In this document: in pieces, positions 33,893 to 42,311 of the stretch | Layout of the letters: every line of letters begins with the position of its first letter | Position numbering within the stretch: the first letter of the stretch is position 1 | Origin: Streptomyces sp. B93 | GTDB lineage: Bacteria; Actinomycetota; Actinomycetes; Streptomycetales; Streptomycetaceae | Direction of reading: 5' to 3' | Length of the DNA stretch: 64,000 nucleotides | Assembly (NCBI RefSeq): GCF_018070565.1 | Contig: NZ_JAGPXL010000028.1 | Span: 26,034-90,033, forward strand | The notes under the pieces: generated by a model | Told to the model about the DNA's origin: nothing | The model's input: the letters and a program-made list of their open reading frames with translations, nothing else | The model's database searches: none | Position numbers and translations under genes: made by a program

Positions 33893-34333
33893 ATGGCGAT
33901 TCAACGGATGGACAACGTGGGCATCGTCGTCGAGGACATGGACGCCGCCATCGCGTACTTCACGGAACTCGGCATGGAACTGGAGGGCAGGACGGAGGTC
34001 CGGGGCCCGATCGCCGACAAGTGCACCGGCCTGAAGGACGTCCACTGCGACATCGCGATGCTCCGCACCCCGGACGGCCACAGCCGACTGGAGCTGTCGA
34101 AGTACCGCACCCCCGTGGCGATCAGCGAAGACACCCCCAACCGGCCGCACAACATCCTGGGCACGCACCGCGTGATGTTCGCCGTCGACGACCTGGAGGA
34201 CACGGTCGCCCGCCTGCGCCCGCACGGTGCCGAAGTCCTCGGCGAGATCGCCCGCTACGAGGACAGCTACCTGCTCTGCTACGTCCGCGGCCCGGAGGGC
34301 ATCATCGTAGGCCTGGCGGAGAGCCTGAACTGA
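33893..34333 (+). CDS. VOC (glyoxalase/bleomycin-resistance fold) protein
   Basis: The ATG at 33893 has GAGGGAG ten bases upstream. The 146-residue product has the two beta-alpha-beta-beta-beta modules of the vicinal oxygen chelate fold: MDNVGIVVEDMDAAIAYFTE, then DIAMLRTPDGHSRLELSKY in the first, and HRVMFAVDDLEDTVARLRPH, then LCYVRGPEGIIVGLAESL in the second. The glutamates near the ends of the modules are candidate metal ligands. The substrate is unknown. Its stop is five bases from the stop of the convergent phosphoribosyltransferase. Confidence 0.88.
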   Translation: MAIQRMDNVGIVVEDMDAAIAYFTELGMELEGRTEVRGPIADKCTGLKDVHCDIAMLRTPDGHSRLELSKYRTPVAISEDTPNRPHNILGTHRVMFAVDDLEDTVARLRPHGAEVLGEIARYEDSYLLCYVRGPEGIIVGLAESLN

Positions 34334-34337
34334 CGCC

Positions 34338-34856
34338 TCAGACCGCTTCCCGGTTCCCCTTGGCCACGGCACCCGACCGGTGAACCGGCGGCAGCACACT
34401 CCACGGGAAGTTGATCCACTGATCCGTCCGCTTCCACACGTACTCGCACTTCACGAGGGAGTGGGACTTCTCATAGATCACGGCGCTGCGCACCTCAGCG
34501 ACGGCGTCGAGACAGAAGTCACGGACGAGCTTCAGGGTCTTCCCGGTGTCGGCGACGTCATCGGCGATGAGCACCTTCTTCTCCGAGAAGTCGACGACGT
34601 TGGGAACGGGAGCGAGCATGACGGGCATCTCGAGGGTGGTCCCGACCCCGGTGTAGAACTCCACATTCACGAGATGGATGTTTTTGCAATCCAGCGCATA
34701 GGCGAGCCCCCCGGCAACGAACACCCCGCCCCGCGCGATGCTGAGCACGATGTCGGGCTCATACCCGTCATCGACAATGGCTTGAGCCAGCTCACGAACA
34801 GCACCCCCGAACTGCTCATAACTCAAACTCTCGCGACCGCTACTCACACCACTCAC
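34338..34856 (-). CDS. Phosphoribosyltransferase (Gpt/xanthine type)
   Basis: This 172-residue protein has the type I phosphoribosyltransferase fold. The PRPP-binding motif is KVLIADDVADTGKTLKLVRD (about residues 93-112), preceded by PDIVLSIARGGVFVAGGLAY and NVEFYTGVG. The C-terminal WKRTDQWINFPW segment resembles the purine-stacking hood of xanthine-guanine enzymes. It should salvage a purine base with PRPP in the cytoplasm. It is transcribed 18 bases after dcd in the same direction, a plausible nucleotide-metabolism operon. Confidence 0.88.
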   Translation of the reverse strand: MSGVSSGRESLSYEQFGGAVRELAQAIVDDGYEPDIVLSIARGGVFVAGGLAYALDCKNIHLVNVEFYTGVGTTLEMPVMLAPVPNVVDFSEKKVLIADDVADTGKTLKLVRDFCLDAVAEVRSAVIYEKSHSLVKCEYVWKRTDQWINFPWSVLPPVHRSGAVAKGNREAV

Positions 34857-34874
34857 GACTCACACACTCACGAC

Positions 34875-35450
34875 TCACACCTGAGTCCGATGAAAGTTGA
34901 TGAAGGACCGGGAGGCGGTAGGCCCACGCTGCCCCTGGTACCGCGACCCGTACCGCTCGCTCCCGTACGGCGACTCCGCGGGCGAGCTGAGCCGGAACAT
35001 GCACAACTGCCCGATCTTCATCCCGGGCCAGAGCTTGATCGGGAGGGTAGCGAGATTCGACAACTCAAGCGTCACATGCCCGGAGAACCCCGGATCGATG
35101 AACCCGGCGGTGGAATGCGTGACGAGCCCCAGCCGCCCCAGCGAACTCTTCCCCTCCAGCCGCGAGGCCAGATCATCGGGAAGCGTGATCACTTCATAGG
35201 TGGAGGCGAGAACGAACTCCCCCGGATGCAGAATGAACGGCTCATCGCCCTCCGGCTCCACGAGCCGCGTCAGATCCGCCTGCTCCACGGAGGGATCGAT
35301 GTGCGGGTACCGGTGATTCTCGAACACCCGGAAATACCGGTCCAGCCGCACGTCGATGCTCGACGGCTGCACCATGGTCGCGTCATAGGGCTCGATACGC
35401 ACCCGCCCGGCGTCGATCTCGGCCCGGATGTCCTTGTCAGAGAGAAGCAC
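34875..35450 (-). CDS. dcd: dCTP deaminase
   Basis: This is a 191-residue product from the GTG at 35450. It has the family hallmarks VQPSSIDVRLDRYFRVFENH, HPGEFVLASTYEVITLPDDL, ARLEGKSSLGRLGL-type SRLEGKSSLGRLGLVTHSTA, and GFIDPGFSGHVTLELSNLAT, which holds the catalytic glutamate. It converts dCTP to dUTP, the source of dUMP for thymidylate synthesis. The sequence contains no sign of the bifunctional dUTPase variant that I can decide from motifs alone. Confidence 0.96.
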   Translation of the reverse strand: MLLSDKDIRAEIDAGRVRIEPYDATMVQPSSIDVRLDRYFRVFENHRYPHIDPSVEQADLTRLVEPEGDEPFILHPGEFVLASTYEVITLPDDLASRLEGKSSLGRLGLVTHSTAGFIDPGFSGHVTLELSNLATLPIKLWPGMKIGQLCMFRLSSPAESPYGSERYGSRYQGQRGPTASRSFINFHRTQV

Positions 35451-35533
35451 GCCCCGAGGATACGCAAGAGGCGCGGAACCCCCACAACCAGAGGGCCCCG
35501 CGCCAAGGTGTGCTGTCCGCCTGCCGCTCCCGC

Positions 35534-35692
35534 CTACCGCTTCTCGAAACTCACCGGCACGACACTGCGGAGCCGCGCACAGCGCGGACACCGCATAAGC
35601 CGACCAGGTCCGAGTCGCTCGGCCTGCTGCATCGGGAACGAAGCGGTGCTGAACACGTGCCCATCGGCACAACGGACGACGGTGCGCTCCAT
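35534..35692 (-). CDS. Small zinc-ribbon-like protein
   Basis: This is a 52-residue product from the ATG at 35692 (MERTVVRCADGHVFSTASFP). A longer frame above it is low complexity. C8-A-D-G-H and a later CPRCAR give a Cys/His pattern suited to one zinc site, with a basic end RLRSVVPVSFEKR. The function is unknown. The sequence upstream to the tRNA gene has no other gene. Confidence 0.6.
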   Translation of the reverse strand: MERTVVRCADGHVFSTASFPMQQAERLGPGRLMRCPRCARLRSVVPVSFEKR

Positions 35693-35922
35693 CAAGTCCA
35701 AGAGTCCCTTCCCCAAGAGCCGCGTCTGGCTGCCACTGCCGTGACGACGAACCCACACATTACGGGACGAAAGGAACGACCCTCCAGGCGGCACTCCGAT
35801 CCCGCCACCACCCTCCCCCACACCCCCACCGTACGCCCCAACTCCCGGCCCCCGCAGCCCCGTCCCGCCCCCTGAAACGCGCTCAGACCCCACGGCTTGA
35901 GCACCGGGGGCCTGGCATGAGG

Positions 35923-35928
35923 TACAGT
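35923..35928 (+). promoter_or_regulatory. Candidate -10 box of the tRNA-Gly gene
   Basis: TACAGT lies 39 bases before the first base of the tRNA. A TTGAGC about 20 bases further upstream is a possible -35 with over-long spacing. Confidence 0.35.
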
Positions 35929-35966
35929 GGGCGAGCATTCAGACACCGACCAGCTCGGCGTCTTAC

Positions 35967-36040
35967 GCGGGTGTAGTTTAATGGTAGAACATCAGCTTCC
36001 CAAGCTGAGAGCGCGAGTTCGATTCTCGTCACCCGCTCCA
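35967..36040 (+). tRNA. tRNA-Gly (anticodon CCC)
   Basis: The full cloverleaf is present: acceptor GCGGGTG/CACCCGC, D arm with AATGGTA loop, and anticodon stem TCAGC/GCTGA with loop TTCCCAA (anticodon CCC). The four-base variable loop, T arm GCGAG-TTCGATT-CTCGT, and an encoded CCA are also present. Its 3' 46 bases (35995-36040) recur at 54201-54246, so the gene is the attachment site of the adjoining integrative element and stays intact after insertion. Confidence 0.97.
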
Positions 36041-36045
36041 CGACT

Positions 36046-36075
36046 AAGGCCCAGGTCATCGACCCGGGCCTTTTT
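36046..36075. terminator. tRNA/integrase terminator
   Basis: AAGGCCCAGGTC/GACCCGGGCCTT with one wobble pair is followed by a T-run. It serves the tRNA on the plus strand and lies 15 bases from the integrase stop. Confidence 0.85.
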
Positions 36076-36089
36076 GCTGTCTGCGCTGA

Positions 36090-37259
36090 TCAGCGGTCGC
36101 GTGCCAGATCCGTGCCAGAAGGCCGGTCGGGCCCCTTCTTCTTTGCCGCAGCCCGAGCTTTCCGAACGGTCGCGTCCAGCCCGGCAGCGACCTCTTCCTG
36201 ACGCTCGTCGTCGGAGTGCTGATAGATCAGTGCCGCCTTCTCCGAGGACTGCCCGGCCCGGACCATGGTGTCCTTGAGCGTGGCACCGGAGCGCGTGGAG
36301 AGCGTGTGCCCGGTGTGCCGTAAATCGTAGAACCGGAAGCCCTCGGGCATCCCGACGACCTCCCGCTCCCGCCGCCACTTCCGCCCGAAGGTGCTGCGCC
36401 GGAACGGAGCACCCTTCTCCCCGACGAAGAGCAGCCCGTCCGGGCCCGGCTCGGCGTAGCTCTCCAGATGCCAGCGCAGCTCCCGGCGGAGGAACGCGGG
36501 AAGAATCACAGTCCGGGTGCCAGCCTCCGACTTGGTGTCGCCCTGGACACGCCGCCCGTTCATCCGCTCGGGCTCGGCGAGACGCACGCGGACTCGAAGG
36601 TTGTCGAGGTCGACGTCCCGACGGCGGAGGCCCGCCAGTTCCTCCGGACGCATCGGACCGTACGCGCCAAGGTAGACCATGAGCCGCCACCGCATTCCCA
36701 CCGCTTCGGCGAGGGCATCGACCTGGGCGACAGTCGCGATGCGCCGCTCAGCCGCCTTCTCCTTCCCCGCGCCCTTGATCCGGCATGGGTTGCGGGTGAT
36801 CAGCTCGTCATCCACGGCCGTTTCCATGATGGCTTTGAGGAGCCGGTACGCCTTTGCCGTCATCGTCTTGGCGTTCGTGGTCCGCAGCCAATCGGCCCGC
36901 CACTCCCGGACGCGCGGAGCGGTGATCTCGTCCAAGTCCACATCAGCGAAGGCGAACAAGTGCTTGTCGAGTAGGTAGCGGTAGAGGTCGCGCGTGAGCG
37001 GCGCAAGTTCCCGCTCGTCCACCCACTTGTCGGCGTAGGCCCGGAAGCTCACCGCGCCTGCGTCGGGGTCGCGCCACTCTCCCCGCCGGATCTCGGTCTG
37101 TTTCTCGGCAAGCCAGTCGTCGGCATCCGCCGTCGTCTCGAAGGTGACGGGAGCCGGACGCATCACGCCGTCAGGGCCCGGATAGCGCGCCTGGTACCGG
37201 CCGGACGGAAGTCGCCTGATCGCGCCAAAACGGCGGCGCCTGCCCTTGCTGTTGGCCAT
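36090..37259 (-). CDS. Tyrosine-type integrase of the AICE
   Basis: This 389-residue protein has an N-terminal arm-binding domain (GAIRRLPSGRYQARYPGPDG), a SAM-like core-binding domain (about 70-160) and a catalytic domain with R204 in MRPEELAGLR, R314 in FYDLRHTGHT, a nearby His318 and the nucleophile Y346 in ALIYQHS. The usual box II first histidine is Tyr here, as I recall for other actinomycete integrases. It recombines attP with the tRNA-Gly 3' end. Its ATG shares one base with the xis stop, so expression is coupled to xis-rep transcription. It lies immediately beside its target. Confidence 0.95.
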   Translation of the reverse strand: MANSKGRRRRFGAIRRLPSGRYQARYPGPDGVMRPAPVTFETTADADDWLAEKQTEIRRGEWRDPDAGAVSFRAYADKWVDERELAPLTRDLYRYLLDKHLFAFADVDLDEITAPRVREWRADWLRTTNAKTMTAKAYRLLKAIMETAVDDELITRNPCRIKGAGKEKAAERRIATVAQVDALAEAVGMRWRLMVYLGAYGPMRPEELAGLRRRDVDLDNLRVRVRLAEPERMNGRRVQGDTKSEAGTRTVILPAFLRRELRWHLESYAEPGPDGLLFVGEKGAPFRRSTFGRKWRREREVVGMPEGFRFYDLRHTGHTLSTRSGATLKDTMVRAGQSSEKAALIYQHSDDERQEEVAAGLDATVRKARAAAKKKGPDRPSGTDLARDR

Positions 37260-37474
37260 CAGGCAGCAGCCCTCCCGAAGCGAGACCGAGGCCGCCGCAG
37301 CGGCTCCACGGTGCGGGAGGCGAGGTAGTCGCGAAGTGCGCTCTCGGGGATACGGACGTGTCGGCCGACCTTCACGTACCGAATGCGCCGCTCCTCGATG
37401 AGCCTCCGGGGGAAGCGGGCGGTCGTGCCCAGCAGCTCGGCGACCTGGTCGACGGACAGGTACCGGTCGTTCAT
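37259..37474 (-). CDS. Excisionase-like helix-turn-helix protein (Xis)
   Basis: This is a 71-residue product from the ATG at 37474 (MNDRYLSVDQVAELLGTTAR). The pattern FPRRLIEERRIRYVKVGRHV, RIPESALRDYLASR is the MerR-like winged helix of the excisionase/DNA-binding family. It bends att DNA to direct excision. It overlaps the rep stop by four bases and the int start by one. A broken relative of this gene occurs at 57369-57533. Confidence 0.88.
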   Translation of the reverse strand: MNDRYLSVDQVAELLGTTARFPRRLIEERRIRYVKVGRHVRIPESALRDYLASRTVEPLRRPRSRFGRAAA

Positions 37475-38787
37475 GTGGTCGGCTCTCCTTCCGTTCCGGG
37501 AGCAGGTTCGAGGGACGCGGCCAGCCAGGTTTCGCCCGCGCTGAGGCCCGTTCCGGCGAAGACCCAGTGCGCGAGGACGAGCGTGGTTTCGCCGTCCTGG
37601 GGTGCGGGCGGTGCTGCCTGCGCGCGGCGCCACTCGGCGCGGGCGTCGCGAAGTGCGCCGAGGGTGGTGGAGTAGCGGCGGGACTTGGTGGAGAAGTGGC
37701 CGCGGAAGCCGAGCATGTGGGCCCAGGCCCGCAGGCGGAGGTCTGCCAGCTCGGGGCGCGCGCCGAGGGTCCAGGCGGTTCGGATCATGCGGCGGGCGTG
37801 GTCGGTGAGCTGGGCCCCGGCCAGCTCGGCGAGGAAGCGGATCGGCCGGTCGAGGGTGCCGGTCGCGGTCTCGGCTCCCTTGGTGGCGTACTTGGCGATG
37901 TACGCCGCTACGGCCCGCTCGGTCAGGTCCTGGCCACCGTCGAAGTCGGCGGAGCGGATCGGGCGCACGTCGAGCTGACGGCCGAAGGTGAAGAAGTGCG
38001 TCCGGCCGTCGACGGTCGGGCCGTGGACGCGGGTGGCGGTGGCAGCGGCGTGGATGGCGTCGCTCAGCAGCTCGGCCGTGGCCCAGGCCGGGGGCGAGGT
38101 GTCGCCTCCTTCGGGGCCGTCGAGGCGGATGACCGCGTGGAAGTGGACGGCCCCGCGCTTCTGGTACTCGGCGACCTTGGCGAAGGAGATGCGGGCGTGG
38201 TCGCGGAAGGCCCGTTGCGTGAGGCCCGCGCGCTTGGCGACCTCACGGCGCAGGTAGATGGAGAACCGGCGCCACAGGGCCCCGCCGTCCGCGTTCCAGA
38301 GCACGGCCGCTTCGTAGTCGTACGTGTCCGGATCGAGGGGCGTGCCGAGGACCGGATCTGTGTCGTCATGCCGAACACCGCAGCGGCAGGGCCGCCCGCT
38401 GGAGGGGCGGTTGTGGACCGGGCCGAAGCTCGGCGCGGTGAAGGTGGCGAAGACGCGCGGATGCGCACCGACCCGTTCAGGGGTGCCCTTGCCGCCACGG
38501 AGCCCGGCGGTGATCAGGTGGAAGGTGTCGCGGCGGTAGACCTCCGCGCAGGCCGCGCAGCGGGTGGCACGGCGGTTGTTGCAGCGGACGAGGAGGTTCC
38601 CGGCGGGGAGGGCGTTCGAGTCCAGGTGGTGCAAGACGCGCCCGACCTCACCGGTCGTCGTGTCGACGGCGTACTCGGTGCGGTGGCCGTCGAGGCGTAC
38701 CGGGCGGGTGCAGCCGCCCAGGCCGGACAGTTGGCGGGCCAGCTCGGGAAGGGTGCCGAGGGAGGCCAGCATGGAGAGTTCCGCCAA
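37471..38787 (-). CDS. RepSA-like rolling-circle replication initiator
   Basis: This 438-residue protein has cysteine clusters CNNRRATRCAACAEVYRR (about 69-86) and CRCG near 134. The metal-binding HUH-type motif is HFHAVIRLDG (about 215-224), and the AAYIAKYATKGAET segment holds the candidate nucleophile tyrosines. These match RepSA-type initiators of actinomycete integrative elements, which nick dso for rolling-circle replication after excision. It overlaps xis by four bases. The codon use is as GC-rich as the host's. Confidence 0.85.
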   Translation of the reverse strand: MAELSMLASLGTLPELARQLSGLGGCTRPVRLDGHRTEYAVDTTTGEVGRVLHHLDSNALPAGNLLVRCNNRRATRCAACAEVYRRDTFHLITAGLRGGKGTPERVGAHPRVFATFTAPSFGPVHNRPSSGRPCRCGVRHDDTDPVLGTPLDPDTYDYEAAVLWNADGGALWRRFSIYLRREVAKRAGLTQRAFRDHARISFAKVAEYQKRGAVHFHAVIRLDGPEGGDTSPPAWATAELLSDAIHAAATATRVHGPTVDGRTHFFTFGRQLDVRPIRSADFDGGQDLTERAVAAYIAKYATKGAETATGTLDRPIRFLAELAGAQLTDHARRMIRTAWTLGARPELADLRLRAWAHMLGFRGHFSTKSRRYSTTLGALRDARAEWRRAQAAPPAPQDGETTLVLAHWVFAGTGLSAGETWLAASLEPAPGTEGEPTT

Positions 38788-38904
38788 CGGGGGCGGAGTC
38801 TGCCGGGTGATGATGGGACTTCCTTTCGGCTGTTTCGGTGGTCGGGAGGGACGGCCCCGGGGCGGCGGGATGCTTGGCGGCGTTGTTGCCGCCCCGGCGG
38901 CCGG

Positions 38905-39159
38905 TCAGCGCTTGTGCGCGCTGTTGACGAGGGACCGCAGGACCACGGCGGCGATGGCCACGGACACGGCCGAGACGGCGACCGCCGCCAGGAGGGCGGT
39001 CAGGACGACGCCGACGACGACCAGGGCGGCGACCGCACCGATCCCGGCCCCCACGTACGGGGCAGCCGAACGGTCGGCGGACGCGGCGGGGGCGTGGACC
39101 CGCTGTGTGGTCGGGGCCATCGGCACCTGGGGTGCGTCGGGCAGCTTGGGACGGAACAT
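38905..39159 (-). CDS. SpdD-like spread protein
   Basis: This is an 84-residue product from the ATG at 39159 (MFRPKLPDAPQVPMAPTTQR). It has a polar N-terminus and one or two hydrophobic helices (GAGIGAVAALVVVGVVLTAL, LAAVAVSAVSVAIAAVVL). Proteins of this size and place in pSAM2-type elements are called Spd and affect plasmid spread between mycelial compartments. It lies between rep and another small membrane protein. Confidence 0.7.
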   Translation of the reverse strand: MFRPKLPDAPQVPMAPTTQRVHAPAASADRSAAPYVGAGIGAVAALVVVGVVLTALLAAVAVSAVSVAIAAVVLRSLVNSAHKR

Positions 39160-39170
39160 GACGGGACTCC

Positions 39171-39365
39171 TCACTCGTTCGTGCCGTTGATGACGTCGAC
39201 CCCGGACCGGGTGCCGGACTCGACAGCCGGGGCCAGGAAGGTGTGGGAGAGCCAGAAGCCGAACAGGGCGATGACGACGGCGACCCAGAGACGGACGCCG
39301 AGGAACTTGATCGCAGCCCAGGCGATGACGCCCAGGACGAAGACCAGCGGCAGAGAGACGGTCAT
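39171..39365 (-). CDS. Small membrane protein of the transfer operon (SpdC-like)
   Basis: This 64-residue protein has two hydrophobic segments, VSLPLVFVLGVIAWAAIKFL and RLWVAVVIALFGFWLSHTFL, and an acidic end. It is conserved in position in actinomycete integrative elements. A role in intramycelial spread is inferred from the context only. Confidence 0.65.
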   Translation of the reverse strand: MTVSLPLVFVLGVIAWAAIKFLGVRLWVAVVIALFGFWLSHTFLAPAVESGTRSGVDVINGTNE

Positions 39366-39374
39366 GGGATCTCC

Positions 39375-39566
39375 TCAGCGGACGGCGCAGCGGTGGGTAC
39401 GGGCGGCCAGTTCGGCGGCGGCACGGCTGTCGTAGTCGGTCGAGAAGCCGCAGCGCGGGGCCGTGCAGGCAGCGGCGTGCTTCTCGCGGCCACGGCCGTC
39501 GTAGTAGGTGGCGACCTGCACGGGGCCGATCCGGACGACGCGCCGGAAGCGACGGTTGGCGGGCAT
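39375..39566 (-). CDS. Mobile element transfer protein (small, Cys/His)
   Basis: This 63-residue protein contains VVRIGPVQVATYYDGRGREK, HAAACTAPRCGFSTDYDSRA, AAELAARTHRCAVR. The three cysteines and histidines suggest a zinc knuckle. This small protein is regularly annotated as a mobile element transfer protein in Streptomyces AICEs. Its mechanism is unknown. Its ATG shares a base with the stop of the upstream gene. Confidence 0.7.
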   Translation of the reverse strand: MPANRRFRRVVRIGPVQVATYYDGRGREKHAAACTAPRCGFSTDYDSRAAAELAARTHRCAVR

Positions 39567-39757
39567 CAGTGCATCTCCTTATCGGTTTCGCCGGTGAAGT
39601 CGGTGACGTGCTCGGCCAGCCAGCGCAAGATCTCGTCACCCTCGTAGCTGTCGGCGGCGAGGATCACCGGTTCGGCGATGAGCACGGCTTCGGTGAGGCG
39701 GTTCTGTCGGGTCAGCTCGGCTGCGCGCTTCAGCGCGCGGAGCGTGGACGGTCGCAC
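39566..39757 (-). CDS. Hypothetical small AICE protein
   Basis: This is a 63-residue acidic helical protein (MRPSTLRALKRAAELTRQNR, LTEAVLIAEPVILAADSYEG). There is no signal peptide or membrane helix. I do not recognise a named domain. It is placed between the SpdB-like gene and the small transfer protein, with a one-base overlap downstream, so it belongs to the transfer operon. Confidence 0.6.
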   Translation of the reverse strand: MRPSTLRALKRAAELTRQNRLTEAVLIAEPVILAADSYEGDEILRWLAEHVTDFTGETDKEMH

Positions 39758-39775
39758 GGTGGAGAGTCCTCCGGG

Positions 39776-40393
39776 TCAGGTGAGTTGAGCTGCGATGGCT
39801 TCGGCGAGCGGCAGCGGGACGCCGAGGCGGTTGCGAAGGGTCGCGGTGTCGATCGGGGTGCCGGTCCGGGAGCGGTGGTCGTCCGCGACCTTGCGCGCGA
39901 GGGCGACGAGGGCGGGCGGAACGGGAGCCGCCGCGGGCGGAGCCGAGGGGGGCGACGGTTCTTCAGTTGCGGTCAATGACGCAGGCACGGCCGGTTGCTC
40001 CCGAACCCCGCCATGAGCGAGGAGAGTCCCGCCGAGGAAGGCGATGGCGGGCCACCCGGCGACGACGATCCGCAGCCAGGCCGGTACGTCGTTCAGGTCG
40101 AGCAGCCCAGCGGTGGCGATGTTGGCGCCGAGCGAGGCGGTCAGGGCGACGATGAACCAGCACCACCCGGCCGCTTTCGCCCCGCCGGAGCGGAGTCGTC
40201 GCCACGCAGCCACCATCAGCAGGTCGACGGAGACCGGATAGGCCCACGCCTTCCATCCGTGCTGTCCGGCAGCGGAAGCCAGGTCATGCAGGTGAGCGAA
40301 GGACAGCGCGGCGGCGATCAGCGCTTGGACGAGCACGGCGTCAACGCGGACGGGCAGGGCACGCACGGCGCCACTCCTTCCGGATTCGGGCAT
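39776..40393 (-). CDS. DUF2637 (SpdB-like) membrane protein
   Basis: This 205-residue protein has four hydrophobic helices: VDAVLVQALIAAALSFAHLH, AYPVSVDLLMVAAW, AAGWCWFIVALTASLGANIA and LRIVVAGWPAIAFLGGTLL. A Pro/Ala-rich linker follows, then a C-terminal HTH-like segment (IDTATLRNRLGVPLPLAEAI). The HDLASAAG and YPVSVDLLM motifs are typical of DUF2637. These are encoded next to TraB translocases and are thought to help DNA spread. Location and order agree. Confidence 0.82.
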   Translation of the reverse strand: MPESGRSGAVRALPVRVDAVLVQALIAAALSFAHLHDLASAAGQHGWKAWAYPVSVDLLMVAAWRRLRSGGAKAAGWCWFIVALTASLGANIATAGLLDLNDVPAWLRIVVAGWPAIAFLGGTLLAHGGVREQPAVPASLTATEEPSPPSAPPAAAPVPPALVALARKVADDHRSRTGTPIDTATLRNRLGVPLPLAEAIAAQLT

Positions 40394-40455
40394 GGAGGGG
40401 GTAAGGACTTGGCGCGGGACGGCCGCGCCGACCGTGGGAGCGGGAGCGGGTACGG

Positions 40456-41829
40456 CTACTCAGTGACCGGGCGCGGAGTGGCTACCGTTGCGGAGCCCTT
40501 CACGGGCACTGGCGGGACGTACGGCCGGAAGGGCGTTAGCGCCGGTACGTCGGGCGCGAGGTGGGCCGTCTCACGGCAGGTGGCCGCAGCGTCGGCGAGG
40601 GAGAGATGCGGGGTACGGATGCGGGACCAGCCGCCGGAGGTGTCCCCGACGACGGCAAGACCGGGCAGCTCGGCGGCGATGGCACAGGCGGCGGTGACCG
40701 CCTCGGGTGCGATGTCGCCGAGCGCCATCTTCGCGGAGGCTTCGTCGTTGACGCGGTGGCACACCCGGCCCGTGAGCTGAGCGCGGAGCATGGTCGCGCC
40801 CTTGCCCAGCTCGGCGCCGAACCGCTGGCCGCAGACCTCCAGGTAGATCCCGGCGGCCCGGCCGAGCTGAGCGAGACGGATGAGCTGGGTCACCATCTCG
40901 TCCCGCCGTTCCTCCTCCTTCCGTGTGGCGACGAGGAACAGTTCCGCCACCTCGTCGATGAACAGCACGATGGGATAAGGGCGTTCGGACTCCGGCAGCC
41001 CCCAGATATCGGAGGTGATCTGCTCGTCCGGGGTGCCGGGGGCGAGGCCCTGCCGAGCCTTGATCAGGTCGTACCGGTCCTCCATTTCCTTCACGAGCAC
41101 GGGCAGCAGCTCGGCCGCCTGATCGGCATCGGTCGCCAGCGCCGACAGCCGAGGGGCGAACGGTGCCAGCTCGACACCGCGCTTGCAGTCGATGCCGACC
41201 AGGACCACCGGTTGGGCGGCGAGCCCGGTGAGCAGATTGCGCAGGTACATGGACTTGCCGGACAGCGTGGCGCCGAGGACGAGTTCGTGGGGTACGGCCT
41301 GGTAGTCGCGGACGAACGCGGTCGCGTCCTCCCGTAGCGCCACCGGCACCCGAAGCGGCCCACCTGCAGCCCGGCGAGGCATCCGCACCTTGCGCAACAC
41401 GTCGAAGCCGACGAGCCGCAGTTCCACGACTCCGGGCTTGACGTCCCGCACGTACACGGCGTGGACGCCCCAGGCGTGCCGCAGCCGTTCGGTTGCGGCC
41501 GCGACGTCCGCAGGTTCCTGGCCGGGGGCGAGCCGCAGCCGTAACCGCAGTCCGGTGGTGGTGGGCCGAATCAGGCCCCGGCGAGGGGGTACGGACCGAA
41601 CCTCTCGCCGTGTGGCCGCCTTGACTGCCAGCGCCCGCCAGCGCGACGGCTCGACCGTGAGGCCACACGCTTCCATGGTCGAGGAGTACGAGGCCAGCAG
41701 CCGGACCACGGACACGGGCAGTCCGACTGTCGACCAGTACGCCGCTGGGTGGGCGTGCCGGGCGTAGGCCGCACCGCTTATCGCAGCGAGCGACCCACCC
41801 ACCTCGGCCCATATCACCAGGTCGGTCAT
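40456..41829 (-). CDS. FtsK/SpoIIIE-type TraB DNA translocase
   Basis: This is a 457-residue product from the ATG at 41829 (MTDLVIWAEVGGSLAAISGA). It has N-terminal hydrophobic segments, then the motor domain with Walker A GATLSGKS (about 186-193), LVGIDCKRGVELAPF, Walker B IVLFIDEVAELFLVA and QLIRLAQLGRAAGIYLEVCG. The C-terminus is proline-rich. TraB-type proteins move double-stranded DNA between hyphae without relaxase in Streptomyces conjugation. It is in a transfer operon with spd genes and six bases downstream of the SCO3933-like gene. Confidence 0.92.
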   Translation of the reverse strand: MTDLVIWAEVGGSLAAISGAAYARHAHPAAYWSTVGLPVSVVRLLASYSSTMEACGLTVEPSRWRALAVKAATRREVRSVPPRRGLIRPTTTGLRLRLRLAPGQEPADVAAATERLRHAWGVHAVYVRDVKPGVVELRLVGFDVLRKVRMPRRAAGGPLRVPVALREDATAFVRDYQAVPHELVLGATLSGKSMYLRNLLTGLAAQPVVLVGIDCKRGVELAPFAPRLSALATDADQAAELLPVLVKEMEDRYDLIKARQGLAPGTPDEQITSDIWGLPESERPYPIVLFIDEVAELFLVATRKEEERRDEMVTQLIRLAQLGRAAGIYLEVCGQRFGAELGKGATMLRAQLTGRVCHRVNDEASAKMALGDIAPEAVTAACAIAAELPGLAVVGDTSGGWSRIRTPHLSLADAAATCRETAHLAPDVPALTPFRPYVPPVPVKGSATVATPRPVTE

Positions 41830-41834
41830 GACAG

Positions 41835-42185
41835 TCAGCCCGCCTGAGCCATCGGGAAGGCGCCAGGCATCACGGCCGTAGCGCGGTAGGCGATGCCGTG
41901 CCGCTGCTGGCCGTTGAACACGCTCTCCCACGGCCGAGCCACAAGGCCCGGCAGCGAGACGGGAGCACCGACGGTCAGCCCGTCCGTGACACCGCTCTCG
42001 GGGATGGTGACCTGGATCAGCGACGACTCACCCTCGTCGATGTAGACGACGCCGACCGTCATCAGGGCCTCACCGCTCACGGCGTCCTTGGCGATCTCAC
42101 CGGTCTGCCGGTCGCGCACCTTGGGCGCCGGGGCCTCGGTGAGCAGGATCGTCGCGGCCGAGGCGTCGATGCGGATCACACGCAC
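41835..42185 (-). CDS. SCO3933-family AICE regulatory protein
   Basis: This 116-residue protein has MRVIRIDASAATILLTEAPA, PKVRDRQTGEIAKDAVSGEA, LMTVGVVYIDEGESSLIQVT, GLVARPWESVF. It is a mostly beta protein without membrane segments. Similar proteins precede TraB in many Streptomyces integrative elements and carry the name SCO3933 family regulatory protein. It is the first gene of the transfer operon, behind two palindromic candidate operators at 42231-42280. The biochemical function is unknown. Confidence 0.75.
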   Translation of the reverse strand: MRVIRIDASAATILLTEAPAPKVRDRQTGEIAKDAVSGEALMTVGVVYIDEGESSLIQVTIPESGVTDGLTVGAPVSLPGLVARPWESVFNGQQRHGIAYRATAVMPGAFPMAQAG

Positions 42186-42230
42186 AGGTAACTCTCCTTC
42201 TTGGACAGGTGATCAACTCGCCATCTGACA

Positions 42231-42280
42231 GGTTGACTTAGCAAGTTCGAAGCTAGAGATGCCAGGTTGACTTGTCAAGT
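42231..42280 (-). promoter_or_regulatory. Two GGTTGACTT palindromic operators before the transfer operon
   Basis: GGTTGACTTAGCAAGT (42231-42246) and GGTTGACTTGTCAAGT (42265-42280) are near-identical, each with an ACTT-AAGT inverted core. They are 34 bases apart upstream of the SCO3933-like gene and downstream of the GntR gene. A related site precedes the GntR gene itself, so I assign them to that regulator. Confidence 0.6.
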
Positions 42281-42311
42281 GAGCTGTCGGCGAACTGGTC
42301 CCGACCGCAGG